Shown here: positions 40,439-48,661 of the stretch, in pieces | How positions within the stretch are numbered: position 1 is the stretch's first letter | Layout: each line of letters begins with the position of its first letter | From: Streptomyces sp. CBMA152 | Lineage (GTDB): Bacteria > Actinomycetota > Actinomycetes > Streptomycetales > Streptomycetaceae | Assembly: GCF_014596475.1 (NCBI RefSeq) | Contig: NZ_MECJ01000023.1 | Span: 45,379 to 109,378 of the forward strand | Length of the DNA: 64,000 nucleotides | Direction of reading: 5' to 3' | Program-made: the position numbers and the translations under genes | The notes under the pieces: generated by a model | Seen by the model: the letters and a program-made list of their open reading frames with translations, nothing else | Database searches by the model: none | Told to the model about the DNA's origin: nothing

Positions 40439-41878
40439 GTGACCACCGAACTGCGTCGTCTGCGCAACTACATCGACGGAGAGTTCCGGGACGCCGCTGA
40501 CGGGCGGACCATCGAGGTGGTCAACCCGGCCACGGGCGAGGCGTACGCCACCTCGCCGCTCTCCGGCCAGGCGGACGTCGACGCCGCCATGGCCGCGGCC
40601 GCCGCGGCCTTCCCGGCCTGGCGCGACACCACCCCGGCCGAGCGCCAGAAGGTCCTGCTGAAGATCGCGGACGCCTTCGAGGAGCGCGCCGAGGACCTGA
40701 TCGCCGCCGAGTCGGAGAACACCGGCAAGCCGCTCGCGCTCACCGCGAGCGAGGAGATCCCGCCGATGGTGGACCAGATCCGCTTCTTCGCGGGCGCGGC
40801 CCGGCTGCTCGAAGGCCGCTCGGCCGGTGAGTACATGGAGGGGATGACCTCGATCGTCCGCCGTGAGCCGGTCGGCGTCTGCGCGCAGGTCGCGCCGTGG
40901 AACTACCCGATGATGATGGCCGTGTGGAAGTTCGCCCCGGCGCTCGCCGCGGGCAACACCGTCGTCCTCAAGCCGTCGGACACCACGCCCGCCTCGACCG
41001 TCCTGATCGCCGAGATCATCGGCGCGATCGTCCCCAAGGGCGTCTTCAACGTCATCTGCGGCGACCGCGACACCGGCCGCGCCATGGTCGAGCACCCCAC
41101 CCCGGCGATGGCCTCCATCACCGGTTCCGTACGGGCCGGCATGCAGGTCGCCGAGTCCGCGGCCAAGGACGTCAAGCGCGTCCACCTGGAGCTCGGCGGC
41201 AAGGCCCCGGTCGTCGTCTTCGAGGACGCCGACATCGCCAAGGCCGTCGAGGACATCGCGGTCGCGGGCTACTTCAACGCCGGTCAGGACTGTACGGCCG
41301 CGACCCGCGTCCTGGTCCACGAGTCCATCCACGACGAGTTCGTGACCGCGCTCGCCAAGGCCGCCGCCGACACCAAGACCGGCCAGCCCGACGACGAGGA
41401 CGTGCTGTACGGCCCGCTCAACAACGCCAACCAGCTGAAGCAGGTCAGCGGCTTCATCGAGCGCCTGCCCGCCCACGCCAAGGTCGAGGCGGGCGGCCAC
41501 CGGGTCGGCGACAAGGGCTACTTCTACGCCCCGACCGTCGTCTCCGGCCTCAAGCAGGACGACGAGATCATCCAGAACGAGGTCTTCGGCCCGGTCATCA
41601 CCGTCCAGTCCTTCACGGACGAGAAGCAGGCCCTGGAGTACGCGAACGGCGTCGAGTACGCGCTCGCCTCCTCGGTCTGGACGAAGGACCACGCCCGCGC
41701 GATGCGCATGTCCAAGTACCTGGACTTCGGCTGCGTCTGGATCAACACGCACATCCCGCTCGTCGCGGAGATGCCGCACGGCGGCTTCAAGAAGTCGGGC
41801 TACGGCAAGGACCTGTCGGCGTACGGCTTCGAGGACTACACGCGCATCAAGCACGTGATGACGTCGTACGAGGGCTGA
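40439..41878 (+). CDS. Gamma-aminobutyraldehyde dehydrogenase (aldehyde dehydrogenase family), copy 1
   Basis: 479 residues. Oxidises 4-aminobutyraldehyde, or a gamma-glutamyl derivative, with NAD to GABA. Catalytic Cys is in NAGQDCTAATRVLVH, Glu in HLELGGKAPVVVF, and the NAD fold in VAPWNYPMMMAVWKFAPALAAGNTVVLKPSD. The QDCTAATR version and the C-terminal MPHGGFKKSGYGKDLSAYGFEDYTRIKHVM match the family assigned to this substrate. Divergent from the Lrp gene. A paralogue lies at 50261-51811. Confidence 0.88.
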   Translation: MTTELRRLRNYIDGEFRDAADGRTIEVVNPATGEAYATSPLSGQADVDAAMAAAAAAFPAWRDTTPAERQKVLLKIADAFEERAEDLIAAESENTGKPLALTASEEIPPMVDQIRFFAGAARLLEGRSAGEYMEGMTSIVRREPVGVCAQVAPWNYPMMMAVWKFAPALAAGNTVVLKPSDTTPASTVLIAEIIGAIVPKGVFNVICGDRDTGRAMVEHPTPAMASITGSVRAGMQVAESAAKDVKRVHLELGGKAPVVVFEDADIAKAVEDIAVAGYFNAGQDCTAATRVLVHESIHDEFVTALAKAAADTKTGQPDDEDVLYGPLNNANQLKQVSGFIERLPAHAKVEAGGHRVGDKGYFYAPTVVSGLKQDDEIIQNEVFGPVITVQSFTDEKQALEYANGVEYALASSVWTKDHARAMRMSKYLDFGCVWINTHIPLVAEMPHGGFKKSGYGKDLSAYGFEDYTRIKHVMTSYEG

Positions 41879-41894
41879 TCGACCTGAGCGGTTG

Positions 41895-41945
41895 CCCCGC
41901 GCCCCTTGAGGGGCGCGGGGAACTGCGCGACCAGCCCCCACGGTC
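41895..41945 (+). repeat. Dispersed intergenic palindromic repeat
   Basis: CCCCGCGCCCC (41895-41905) pairs with GGGGCGCGGGG (41910-41920), loop TTGA, then the conserved AACTGCGCGACCAGCCCCCAC and GGTCCGCAGCC. An 11-bp perfect stem 16 nt after the dehydrogenase stop, so it also serves as a likely terminator. The rest of the gap up to 42082 holds nothing recognised. Confidence 0.7.
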
Positions 41946-42082
41946 CGCAGCCGAAAGCCGCCCACTTCCAGCGGAACGGCTCCGGTCGACACCTTGTCGG
42001 GCCAGCCACGTAGGGCTGTACGCAGCGTCCATTGCCCCCTGCGGCAGCAGCCCGGCATGCTTCCGGGGTGCCAGCGACCCCC

Positions 42083-43252
42083 ATGAACAACCTTTCCCGC
42101 CGCCACCTCCTCCGTGCCCTAGGCGGCGGAGCCGCCTTCGCGCTGGCGGGCTGCGGTGTGCCCGCGGCGTACGTCGGACCCGGTGACCGCGCGGCCCGCG
42201 ACCGCTCGGCCGCCGAGCACCGGCTGACCTTCGCCAACTGGCCGCTCTACATCGACACCGACGAGCACGACAAGTCGAAGCGGCCCACCCTCGAAGGCTT
42301 CACCAAGAAGACCGGGATCTCCGTCACGTACACCGAGGAGATCAACGACAACGACGAGTTCTTCGGGAAGATCAGCCCGGCCCTGATGAACCATCAGGCG
42401 ACCGGTCGGGACATCGTCGTGGTCAGCGACTGGATGGCGGCCCGGTTCGTCCGGCTCGGCTGGGTGCAGGAGATGGACCGCTCCCGTCAGCCAAACGTGG
42501 CCAAGTACCTGGATCCGCAGCTCACTTCGCCCGCCTTCGACAAGGGGCGGCTGCACAGCGTGCCCTGGCAGTCCGGGATCACCGGCATCGCGTACAACAA
42601 GAAGAAGCTCGGCCGCGAGATCAAGCACACCGGCGATCTGTGGGACCCGCGTCTGGCGGGCAAGGTGACGCTGCTGTCGGGGCTCGACGAGTCGTTCGCG
42701 CTGCTGATGCAGGGCGACGGCGTCGATGTGACGCGGTGGACCGCCGACGACTTCCACCGGATGTGCGACCGCGTCGAGAAGCAGGTGCGCAAGAAGCAGA
42801 TACGCCGCTTCACCGGCAACGACTACATCAAGGACCTCTCCACCGGCGATGTGCTGGCCTGCCAGGCGTACTCGGGCGATGTGATCCAGCTCCAGGCGGA
42901 CAACCCCGACATCGCGTTCGTGGTGCCCGAGGAGGGCGCCGAGCTGTGGGCCGAGTCGATGATGATCCCCAACCTGGCCGCGCACAAGGCCAACGCGGAG
43001 GCGCTGATCGACTACTACTACGACCCGCAGGTGGCGGCGGAGCTGGCGGTCTGGGTCAACTACGTCTGCCCGGTCCCGGCCGCGCGCGAGGTCCTTGCCG
43101 CCTCCAAGGACAAGGACCGGGCCCAACTCGCCGAGGACCCGCTGATCTTCCCGGACGCGACGATGCGCCAACGGCTCGCCATCGCCCGGGACATCAGCTC
43201 GGACGAGCGGGTGGAGTTCGCGAAGAGGTGGAACTCGATAGTGGGGCTGTAG
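42083..43252 (+). CDS. Polyamine (spermidine/putrescine) ABC transporter substrate-binding lipoprotein, Tat-type
   Basis: 389 residues. The signal has a twin-arginine motif SRRHLLRAL (RR at 6-7) and lipobox LAGC (Cys24), so it is probably exported folded and lipidated. The PotD-like fold starts at LTFANWPLYIDTDEHDKSKRPTLEGF and includes IRRFTGNDYIKDLSTGDVLACQAYSGDVI and a C-terminal YYYDPQVAAELAVWVNYVCPVP. No permease or ATPase gene lies beside it. It may share the PotABC system at 53201-56066, whose own binding protein is a paralogue. Confidence 0.88.
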   Translation: MNNLSRRHLLRALGGGAAFALAGCGVPAAYVGPGDRAARDRSAAEHRLTFANWPLYIDTDEHDKSKRPTLEGFTKKTGISVTYTEEINDNDEFFGKISPALMNHQATGRDIVVVSDWMAARFVRLGWVQEMDRSRQPNVAKYLDPQLTSPAFDKGRLHSVPWQSGITGIAYNKKKLGREIKHTGDLWDPRLAGKVTLLSGLDESFALLMQGDGVDVTRWTADDFHRMCDRVEKQVRKKQIRRFTGNDYIKDLSTGDVLACQAYSGDVIQLQADNPDIAFVVPEEGAELWAESMMIPNLAAHKANAEALIDYYYDPQVAAELAVWVNYVCPVPAAREVLAASKDKDRAQLAEDPLIFPDATMRQRLAIARDISSDERVEFAKRWNSIVGL

Positions 43253-43330
43253 GGGCCCGGAGGCCTTCGGGGCTGCTTTTGAACGTGTTCAAGCCACGGC
43301 GTCGGGGGAAGCGGCGCCGGTTGTCTGAGG

Positions 43331-44545
43331 TCAGGAGGCGTCCGGGGTGCCGAAGGCGGCGAGCATGAGCCGCTGGGCCGTGCGGTTCATGTCCGTACCC
43401 TTGGCGTCCGTGGAGTTGAGGCTGTAGACGAGGGTCCGCGACAGCTCGCCGGTGGGCGACAAGGCGCCCCCGATCAGGGTGGTGTAGCCCCAGCGCCCGC
43501 CCGTCTTGCCCCACACGTCACGCCCGCCGAGCCGCATCGTCGTCAGGCCCGCGCTGTACGCGGCCCGCTTGCCCGTCTTCGCGTCGCGCACCGACGCGTC
43601 CGGCAGCGTGAACATCTCCTTGAGCAGCGGACCGCGCACCACATGCCCGGTGAACAGGGCGCGGGTGAAGCGCTCCAGGTCGGCGGTGGTCGAGATCAGA
43701 TCGCCCGCCGCGAAGGTGTCGCCCTCGCCCCACACCGACACGTCCACCAGCTCGGTGGTGCCGTCCGGCTTGGTGAAGACCTGGTAGCCGTGGTTGTGGC
43801 GGCCGCGGATCGTGGTGGCGGTGCCGGTGACGGAGGTGTCGTTCAGGTGCAGCGGCCGCAGGATGCGGCGGGAGAGCTGATGGGCGTACGAGTCGCCGGT
43901 GACGCGCTCGATCAGCAGACCGGCTACCGTGTAGCCGATGTTGTCGTAGTGCTGCTTGGTGCCGGGCGCGAAGTCCGGCTTCTGCGCGGTTGCCTCGCGC
44001 ACCACGTCGGCCGGGTCGCGGCTCTCCAGGCGGTGCGCGTACCAGTAGTCCAGCGTGTCGCCCCCCGAGCCGACGGACGGGATGCCGCTGGTGTGGTTGA
44101 GCAGCTGGCGCACGGTGACCTGGTCGTACGCCGCCGGGATCAGCTCGGGCAGGTACGCGCGGACCGGCTTGTTCAGATCGACCCTGCCCTCGCCCGCCAG
44201 CTGGAGCACCACGGCCGCCGTGAACACCTTGGTCACCGACCCGGCCCGGAAGCGGGCGCCGGGGTCGGCCGGGCGGTTCGTCTCGATGTCGTGCACCCCG
44301 GCGCTGCCGCGCCAGGTCCCTTCCGTGCCCCCGACCCGTACGAGCGCGGCCGTCGTGTCGGCGCCGGGCCGGCCCGCGTTCGCTATGGCGGCCTTGAGGG
44401 CGGCGGTGTCGACGGAGCCGGTGCCGTCCTGGTGGCTCGCGGTCGTCGTGCGGTCGGCGGCCGGAGCGGCGGCGGTGGCCGGGCCCGCGGCGATCCCCAG
44501 GACCAGGGCGGTGGCGATCAGCGTGGTGCGGGTACGGGCGTTCAT
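43331..44545 (-). CDS. Secreted serine hydrolase, beta-lactamase/DD-carboxypeptidase-like
   Basis: 404 residues. Sec signal MNARTRTTLIATALVLGIAAGPATAAA. Class C serine-hydrolase signatures: SVTK at 103-106 (SxxK), YDN near 200 (YxN), and KTG in WGKTGGRWGY near the C-terminus. Similar to extracellular D-alanyl-D-alanine carboxypeptidases of Streptomyces and to esterases; substrate not decided. It separates the two halves of the polyamine region and seems unrelated to them. Confidence 0.85.
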   Translation of the reverse strand: MNARTRTTLIATALVLGIAAGPATAAAPAADRTTTASHQDGTGSVDTAALKAAIANAGRPGADTTAALVRVGGTEGTWRGSAGVHDIETNRPADPGARFRAGSVTKVFTAAVVLQLAGEGRVDLNKPVRAYLPELIPAAYDQVTVRQLLNHTSGIPSVGSGGDTLDYWYAHRLESRDPADVVREATAQKPDFAPGTKQHYDNIGYTVAGLLIERVTGDSYAHQLSRRILRPLHLNDTSVTGTATTIRGRHNHGYQVFTKPDGTTELVDVSVWGEGDTFAAGDLISTTADLERFTRALFTGHVVRGPLLKEMFTLPDASVRDAKTGKRAAYSAGLTTMRLGGRDVWGKTGGRWGYTTLIGGALSPTGELSRTLVYSLNSTDAKGTDMNRTAQRLMLAAFGTPDAS

Positions 44546-44652
44546 CGTGGGGTCTCCGTCGTCGGGTCGGGCGTCGTGCTGACGGATTCCATCCTGCTGA
44601 TCACGGGCGGCCGGGGGATCGCCCCGGCGAGCGGTTGTGGGGGACGGGTTTC

Positions 44653-44702
44653 CTCCCCGGCGCGGGGGAGTACGGGGTGCTCGGCTCCCCCGTGCGGGGG
44701 AG
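44653..44702. terminator. Two adjacent hairpins after the response-regulator gene
   Basis: CTCCCC/GGGGAG at 44653-44670 and CTCCCCC/GGGGGAG at 44685-44702, short loops, just beyond the stop of the minus-strand response regulator (44705). Likely terminator of the deaminase-GDPD-kinase-regulator unit. Confidence 0.55.
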
Positions 44703-44704
44703 AC

Positions 44705-45376
44705 TCAGGGCCCGGTCGGCGCCCCCGCCGCGATCAGCCCCGTCTCGTACGCGCAGATCACCGCCTGGATACGGTCGCGCAGCCCCAACTTCGCCAGCAC
44801 ATTGCCGACATGGGTCTTCACCGTGTGCTCGGAGACGGTGAGCTCGGCCGCGATCTCGGCGTTGGACAGACCGCGCCCGAGCAGCACCAATGTCTCGCGT
44901 TCGCGCGTGGTCAGGACGTCGAGCCGATCGGAGGCCGGTGCGGGCGCGGCCGCCGGGCGGGAGGTGTACTCGGCGATGAGCCGTCGCGCCACCGAAGGCG
45001 CCACCAGCGACTCGCCGGCCGCCACCACCCGTACCGCGTGCACGAGATCGTCCCGCCGTACGTCCTTGAGCAGAAACCCGCTGGCCCCGGCGTGCAGCGC
45101 CGCGTACACGTACTCGTCCGAGTCGAACGTCGTCAGCATGACGGTCCGGCAGGTGCTCTCGGCGCTGATGGTGCGGCACGCCTCGATGCCGTCGGTGCCG
45201 GGCATCCGGATGTCGAGCAGGGCGACGTCGGGGCGCAGCCGGCGTACGGCGTCCACCGCGCTCGCCCCGTCGCCCACTTCGGCCACCACCTCGATGTCGT
45301 CCTGGACGCCCAGGATCAGGGCGAATCCGCTGCGGACGAGCTCCTGGTCGTCGGCGACGACTACGCGGATCGTCAC
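44705..45376 (-). CDS. LuxR/NarL-family response regulator
   Basis: 223 residues. The receiver domain has VVVADDQELVRSGF at the start, the phosphoacceptor Asp in DVALLDIRMPGTDG (about residue 54), and Lys in GFLLKDVRR. The C-terminal HTH reads LTTRERETLVLLGRGLSNAEIAAELTVSEHTVKTHVGNVLAKLGL. GTG 45376 is 3 nt after the kinase stop, so the kinase at 45380-46585 is the cognate partner. Target genes are unknown; the signal is not deducible. Confidence 0.92.
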   Translation of the reverse strand: MTIRVVVADDQELVRSGFALILGVQDDIEVVAEVGDGASAVDAVRRLRPDVALLDIRMPGTDGIEACRTISAESTCRTVMLTTFDSDEYVYAALHAGASGFLLKDVRRDDLVHAVRVVAAGESLVAPSVARRLIAEYTSRPAAAPAPASDRLDVLTTRERETLVLLGRGLSNAEIAAELTVSEHTVKTHVGNVLAKLGLRDRIQAVICAYETGLIAAGAPTGP

Positions 45377-45379
45377 TGC

Positions 45380-46585
45380 TCACACCTCCGTTTTCATCAA
45401 CAGGGCAGCTGTCTTACGGGTGTTCGTCGCGGTGTGGGGGAGTCTCGCCCGGACCTGGAACCCGCCGTCCGGGCCCGCGCCCGACCACGCCGTACCGCCG
45501 TGCGCGGCCGCGCGTTCGCTGATGCCGATGAGGCCGTGGCCGGTGCCGGGGCCGGATGCGGCGCCGGGGCCGCGTCCGTCGTCCGTGACGGTGAGGGCCA
45601 ACTCTCCGTCGTCGTAAGCGAGTTGGACCGAAATTGCATCCGCCCGCGCGTGCTTCACCGCGTTCGTCAGGGCTTCCTGCGTGATCCGGTACAGCGTCGT
45701 CTCCAGGTCCGGCGGAAGCGCCCGGGGCTCGCCCGTCGTCTCGTACGTGACGGACGGGCCGCCCGACGCCACGCGGCCGATCAGCTCCGGCAGTTCCGCG
45801 AGGCCCGGCTGGGGGCGGCGCGGGGACTCGGGGGCCTCGCGCAGTACGCCCAGCATCCGCCGCAGCTGCACCATCGCGTCCCGGCCGGTCTCCGAGATCG
45901 CGTCGAACGCCGCCTCGGCCCGCTCGGGCGCGGCCCGTACCGCCAGCGGCCCCGCCTCCGCCTGCACGATCATGATGCTGACGGCGTGCGACAGGATGTC
46001 GTGCATCTCCCGGGCGATACGGGCCCGTTCACGGGCGGCGGCCTGCTCGGCCTCGATCCGGTTGGCCCGCTCCAGCTGCGCGGCCCGGTCCTCGACGGCC
46101 GCCGTGTACGCCTGGCGGGTGTGGGTGAGCCGGCCGAGCGCGTACGCAGCACCGAAGACGAAGAAGCTGAACAGCATCTCCCGCGTGTCCTGGGTGTTGA
46201 GCGCGACCGACGGCGCGATCAGCGCCGCCGTCAGCGCCGCCATGCCGAGGCGCTGGCGCACGGGCGAGAGCGCGGCGACCGTGTACAGCGCGATCAGGCC
46301 GGAGTACGGCAGCGGCTGGCCCGGGCCGTCGAGGGTGAGCTTGTACAGCGAGCCTGCCGTCAGGACCGCCAGCATCACCGTCACTGGCGCCCGGCGCCGC
46401 CACACGAGCGGCAGCACCATCAGCGTCATCAGGGCGTAGTCCGCCGAGGTCGCCGGGCGCAGCCCGGTCGGGCGCTCGGTCAGGAACGGGATCGTCATCG
46501 CGGCCTGCACCAGCAGGGTCAGCCCGATGTCGACCGCCCAGGGGTTCGCCGACCGCAGCCGTGCCGTCAGCCGTCCCTCGTCCAA
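45380..46585 (-). CDS. Sensor histidine kinase (HisKA_3 type)
   Basis: 401 residues. Four to six membrane segments in the first 150 residues, then the DHp domain REMHDILSHAVSIMIVQAEAG with the phosphoacceptor His, and the HATPase domain with ITQEALTNAVKHARA and GRGPG...GHGLIGISERAAAHGG. The start is inferred: TTG 46585 with a GGGGGG site upstream gives LDEGRLTARLRSANPWAVDIG; a longer frame through the neighbouring gene lacks homologous content. It overlaps the GDPD gene end by 19 nt. Confidence 0.85.
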   Translation of the reverse strand: MDEGRLTARLRSANPWAVDIGLTLLVQAAMTIPFLTERPTGLRPATSADYALMTLMVLPLVWRRRAPVTVMLAVLTAGSLYKLTLDGPGQPLPYSGLIALYTVAALSPVRQRLGMAALTAALIAPSVALNTQDTREMLFSFFVFGAAYALGRLTHTRQAYTAAVEDRAAQLERANRIEAEQAAARERARIAREMHDILSHAVSIMIVQAEAGPLAVRAAPERAEAAFDAISETGRDAMVQLRRMLGVLREAPESPRRPQPGLAELPELIGRVASGGPSVTYETTGEPRALPPDLETTLYRITQEALTNAVKHARADAISVQLAYDDGELALTVTDDGRGPGAASGPGTGHGLIGISERAAAHGGTAWSGAGPDGGFQVRARLPHTATNTRKTAALLMKTEV

Positions 46586-47271
46586 TCCGTACCCCCCGTA
46601 AGGACCGCGCGCAGCGCGTCCACCCGATTCGTGGTGATCGAGTCCACGCCCCGATCGATCAGCTTGCGCATGGTCCGCCGGGTGTCGGCGGTCCACACGG
46701 AGACCAGCATGCCGTCGCGGTGCACGCGTGCGGCGAGCTCCGAACTCATCAGTCCGAAGCGGTAGTTGAGCCAGCGCGGCTTCACGGCCGCGATGAGCTC
46801 CGGGCGCGGCGGCGCCAGCGTCGTCCAGGTGAGGGCGATCTCGGCGGACGGGTCGGCGGCGCGGACCTTCAGCATCGCGTTCGCGCCCGCGCAGTAGTAG
46901 ACGCGGTCGCTCGCCCCGCACTCCTGCACCATGCCGACGACCGCGCGCACGCACGCCTCGCTCGCGCCCGGCAGATCGAGCATCACCCGGTGCGCGCCCG
47001 CCGCCATCAGGGCCGCGCGCAGGGTCGGGACGCCGCTGTGGGTCAGCTCGCGCACATCCTCGTACAGCAGGGAGGAGAGCGGGCGGTCGACGCCCCACAG
47101 CCGATTGAGCGTCTCGTCGTGCAGCAGCACGGGAACGCCGTCGTGGGTGAGGCGTACATCGAGCTCGATCGCGTCCGCGCCCCGCTCGATCGCCGAGTGG
47201 ATCGAGGGGAGCGTGTTCTCACGGACGCGGTACGGGTCGCCGCGGTGGGCCACGACAGTCACGGTGCGCAT
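46567..47271 (-). CDS. Glycerophosphodiester phosphodiesterase family protein
   Basis: 234 residues. Short GDPD: HRGDPYRVRENTLPSIHSAIERGADAIELDVRLTHDGVPVLLHDETLNRLWG supplies the HRG, the ExD metal site and the second catalytic His (HD) in the expected order. Hydrolyses glycerophosphodiesters to glycerol-3-phosphate and an alcohol. No signal peptide, so cytoplasmic. ATG 47271 lies 20 nt after the deaminase stop and the gene's end overlaps the kinase, which places all four genes in one transcription unit. Confidence 0.88.
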   Translation of the reverse strand: MRTVTVVAHRGDPYRVRENTLPSIHSAIERGADAIELDVRLTHDGVPVLLHDETLNRLWGVDRPLSSLLYEDVRELTHSGVPTLRAALMAAGAHRVMLDLPGASEACVRAVVGMVQECGASDRVYYCAGANAMLKVRAADPSAEIALTWTTLAPPRPELIAAVKPRWLNYRFGLMSSELAARVHRDGMLVSVWTADTRRTMRKLIDRGVDSITTNRVDALRAVLTGGTDWTRDG

Positions 47272-47291
47272 GGGCCCATTGTCGTCACGCG

Positions 47292-48323
47292 TTACGAGGC
47301 GGGCCACTTCGCCGTGTACTCGTCGATCTCGGCGGCGAGCTTCGCCTTGCCCGCCGAGTCCAGGAACGACGCCTCGACGGCGTTCTTGGCGAGGTCGGCC
47401 ACGCCCCGCTCGTCCAGCTGAAGGAGGCGGGCGGCGACCGCGTACTCGTTGTTGAGGTCGCTGCCGAACATCGGCGGGTCGTCGCTGTTGATCGTGACGA
47501 GCACGCCCGCCTCGACCATCTCCTTGATGGGGTGCAGCTCGATGTCGGTGACGACGCGGGTCGCGAGGTTGGAGGTCGGGCAGACCTCCAGGGCGATCCG
47601 GTGGTCGGCGAGGTGCTTCAGGAGATTCCGGTCCTGGGTGGCGCTGGTGCCGTGGCCGATGCGCTCGGCCCGCAGATCGTTGAGGGCGTCCCAGATGGAC
47701 TGGGGTCCGGTGGACTCGCCCGAGTGCGGCACCGAGTGCAGCCCGGCGGCGATGGCCTGGTCGAAGAAGGGCTTGAACTGCGGGCGCGGGACGCCGATCT
47801 CGGGGCCGCCGAGGCCGAACGAGATCAGGCCCTCGGGGCGCAGGCGGTCGGAGGTGGCGAGCCGGGTGGTCTCGGCGGCGGCCTCGGAACCGGCCTCGCC
47901 CGGGATGTCGAAGCACCAGCGCAGTACGGTGCCGAGCTCGCGCTCGGCCGACTTGCGGGCGTCCTCGATCGCGTCCATGAAGGCGCGCTCGTCGATGCCG
48001 CGGCGGGTGGAGGAGAACGGGGTGATGGTCAGCTCGGCGTAGCGGATGTTCTGCCGGGCCATGTCCCGGGCGATCTCGTACGTGAGAAGCCGCACATCTT
48101 CCGGGGTGCGGATCAGGTCCACGACCGACAGATACACCTCGATGAAGTGCGCGAAGTCGGTGAAGGTGAAGTAGTCCGCGAGCGCCTCGGGGTCGGTGGG
48201 GACCTTCGAGTCGGCGTGCCGGGCGGCGAGTTCGGAGACGATGCGGGGCGAGGCCGAGCCGACGTGGTGCACATGGAGCTCGGCCTTGGGCAGGCCCGCG
48301 ATGAACGCGTGCAGGTCGGTCAT
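47292..48323 (-). CDS. Adenosine-deaminase family protein, probably 6-aminodeoxyfutalosine deaminase
   Basis: 343 residues. The TIM-barrel deaminase metal ligands are present: ELHVHHVGSAS near the N-terminus (HxH), HSGEST, RIGHGT, and SDDPPMF near residue 280. Typical adenosine deaminases have HVHLDGA; the HHVGSA version is the one found in S. avermitilis Sav2595 and Acel0264, shown to deaminate 6-aminodeoxyfutalosine in the futalosine menaquinone pathway (family knowledge). The assignment is therefore tentative but preferred over adenosine deaminase. ATG 48323 follows GGAGGAA. Confidence 0.82.
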   Translation of the reverse strand: MTDLHAFIAGLPKAELHVHHVGSASPRIVSELAARHADSKVPTDPEALADYFTFTDFAHFIEVYLSVVDLIRTPEDVRLLTYEIARDMARQNIRYAELTITPFSSTRRGIDERAFMDAIEDARKSAERELGTVLRWCFDIPGEAGSEAAAETTRLATSDRLRPEGLISFGLGGPEIGVPRPQFKPFFDQAIAAGLHSVPHSGESTGPQSIWDALNDLRAERIGHGTSATQDRNLLKHLADHRIALEVCPTSNLATRVVTDIELHPIKEMVEAGVLVTINSDDPPMFGSDLNNEYAVAARLLQLDERGVADLAKNAVEASFLDSAGKAKLAAEIDEYTAKWPAS

Positions 48324-48394
48324 GGTTTCCTCCGCAAGCTGGGGGCTTCGCTCTTCGGGGATCATGTTAGGCGGGGCGGATCCCGCGCTTCGCG

Positions 48395-48620
48395 CCTAGG
48401 GTCTGTCCGGTGGGTCTGGCCGCTATCGGCGCTGGACGCCTTTTCGGTGCTGGTGAGTGGGGGTCTGGTGCGTGCAGCTGCAAGGCGGAGGAGGGCGGCA
48501 TGGCGGAGCCATGGCAACCGACGACAACGCCGCTGGGGGTCCCCCCTGGCCCTTTAGGCCTTGGGGGAGGGCGCACCAGACCCCCGCGTCCCAGGCCGGA
48601 TCCACCGGACAGGCCCTAGG
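48395..48620. mobile_element. Possible MITE-like element with nested inverted repeats
   Basis: A 226-bp segment bounded by near-perfect 19-bp inverted ends: CCTAGGGTCTGTCCGGTGG (48395-48413) against the complement of 48602-48620, with 18 of 19 bases matching. Inside is a second inverted repeat, GGGGGTCTGGTGCG (48459-48472) against CGCACCAGACCCCC (48572-48585). Flanking GCG triplets (48392-48394 and 48621-48623) could be a short target duplication but may be chance. No long reading frame carries a recognised protein. Lies between two genes on opposite strands (deaminase start and the DUF4190-like gene). Confidence 0.55.
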
Positions 48621-48661
48621 GCGCGACCTTTAGCATGTCGGAACCACGATGGGGGAGGCCC

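Noticed and set aside
43643..46765. A 1040-codon plus-strand open frame across the serine hydrolase, regulator and kinase genes
   Set aside because: It runs antisense to three genes with clear protein signatures and encodes only low-complexity Arg/Gly/Val-rich sequence, as expected for high-GC antisense DNA.
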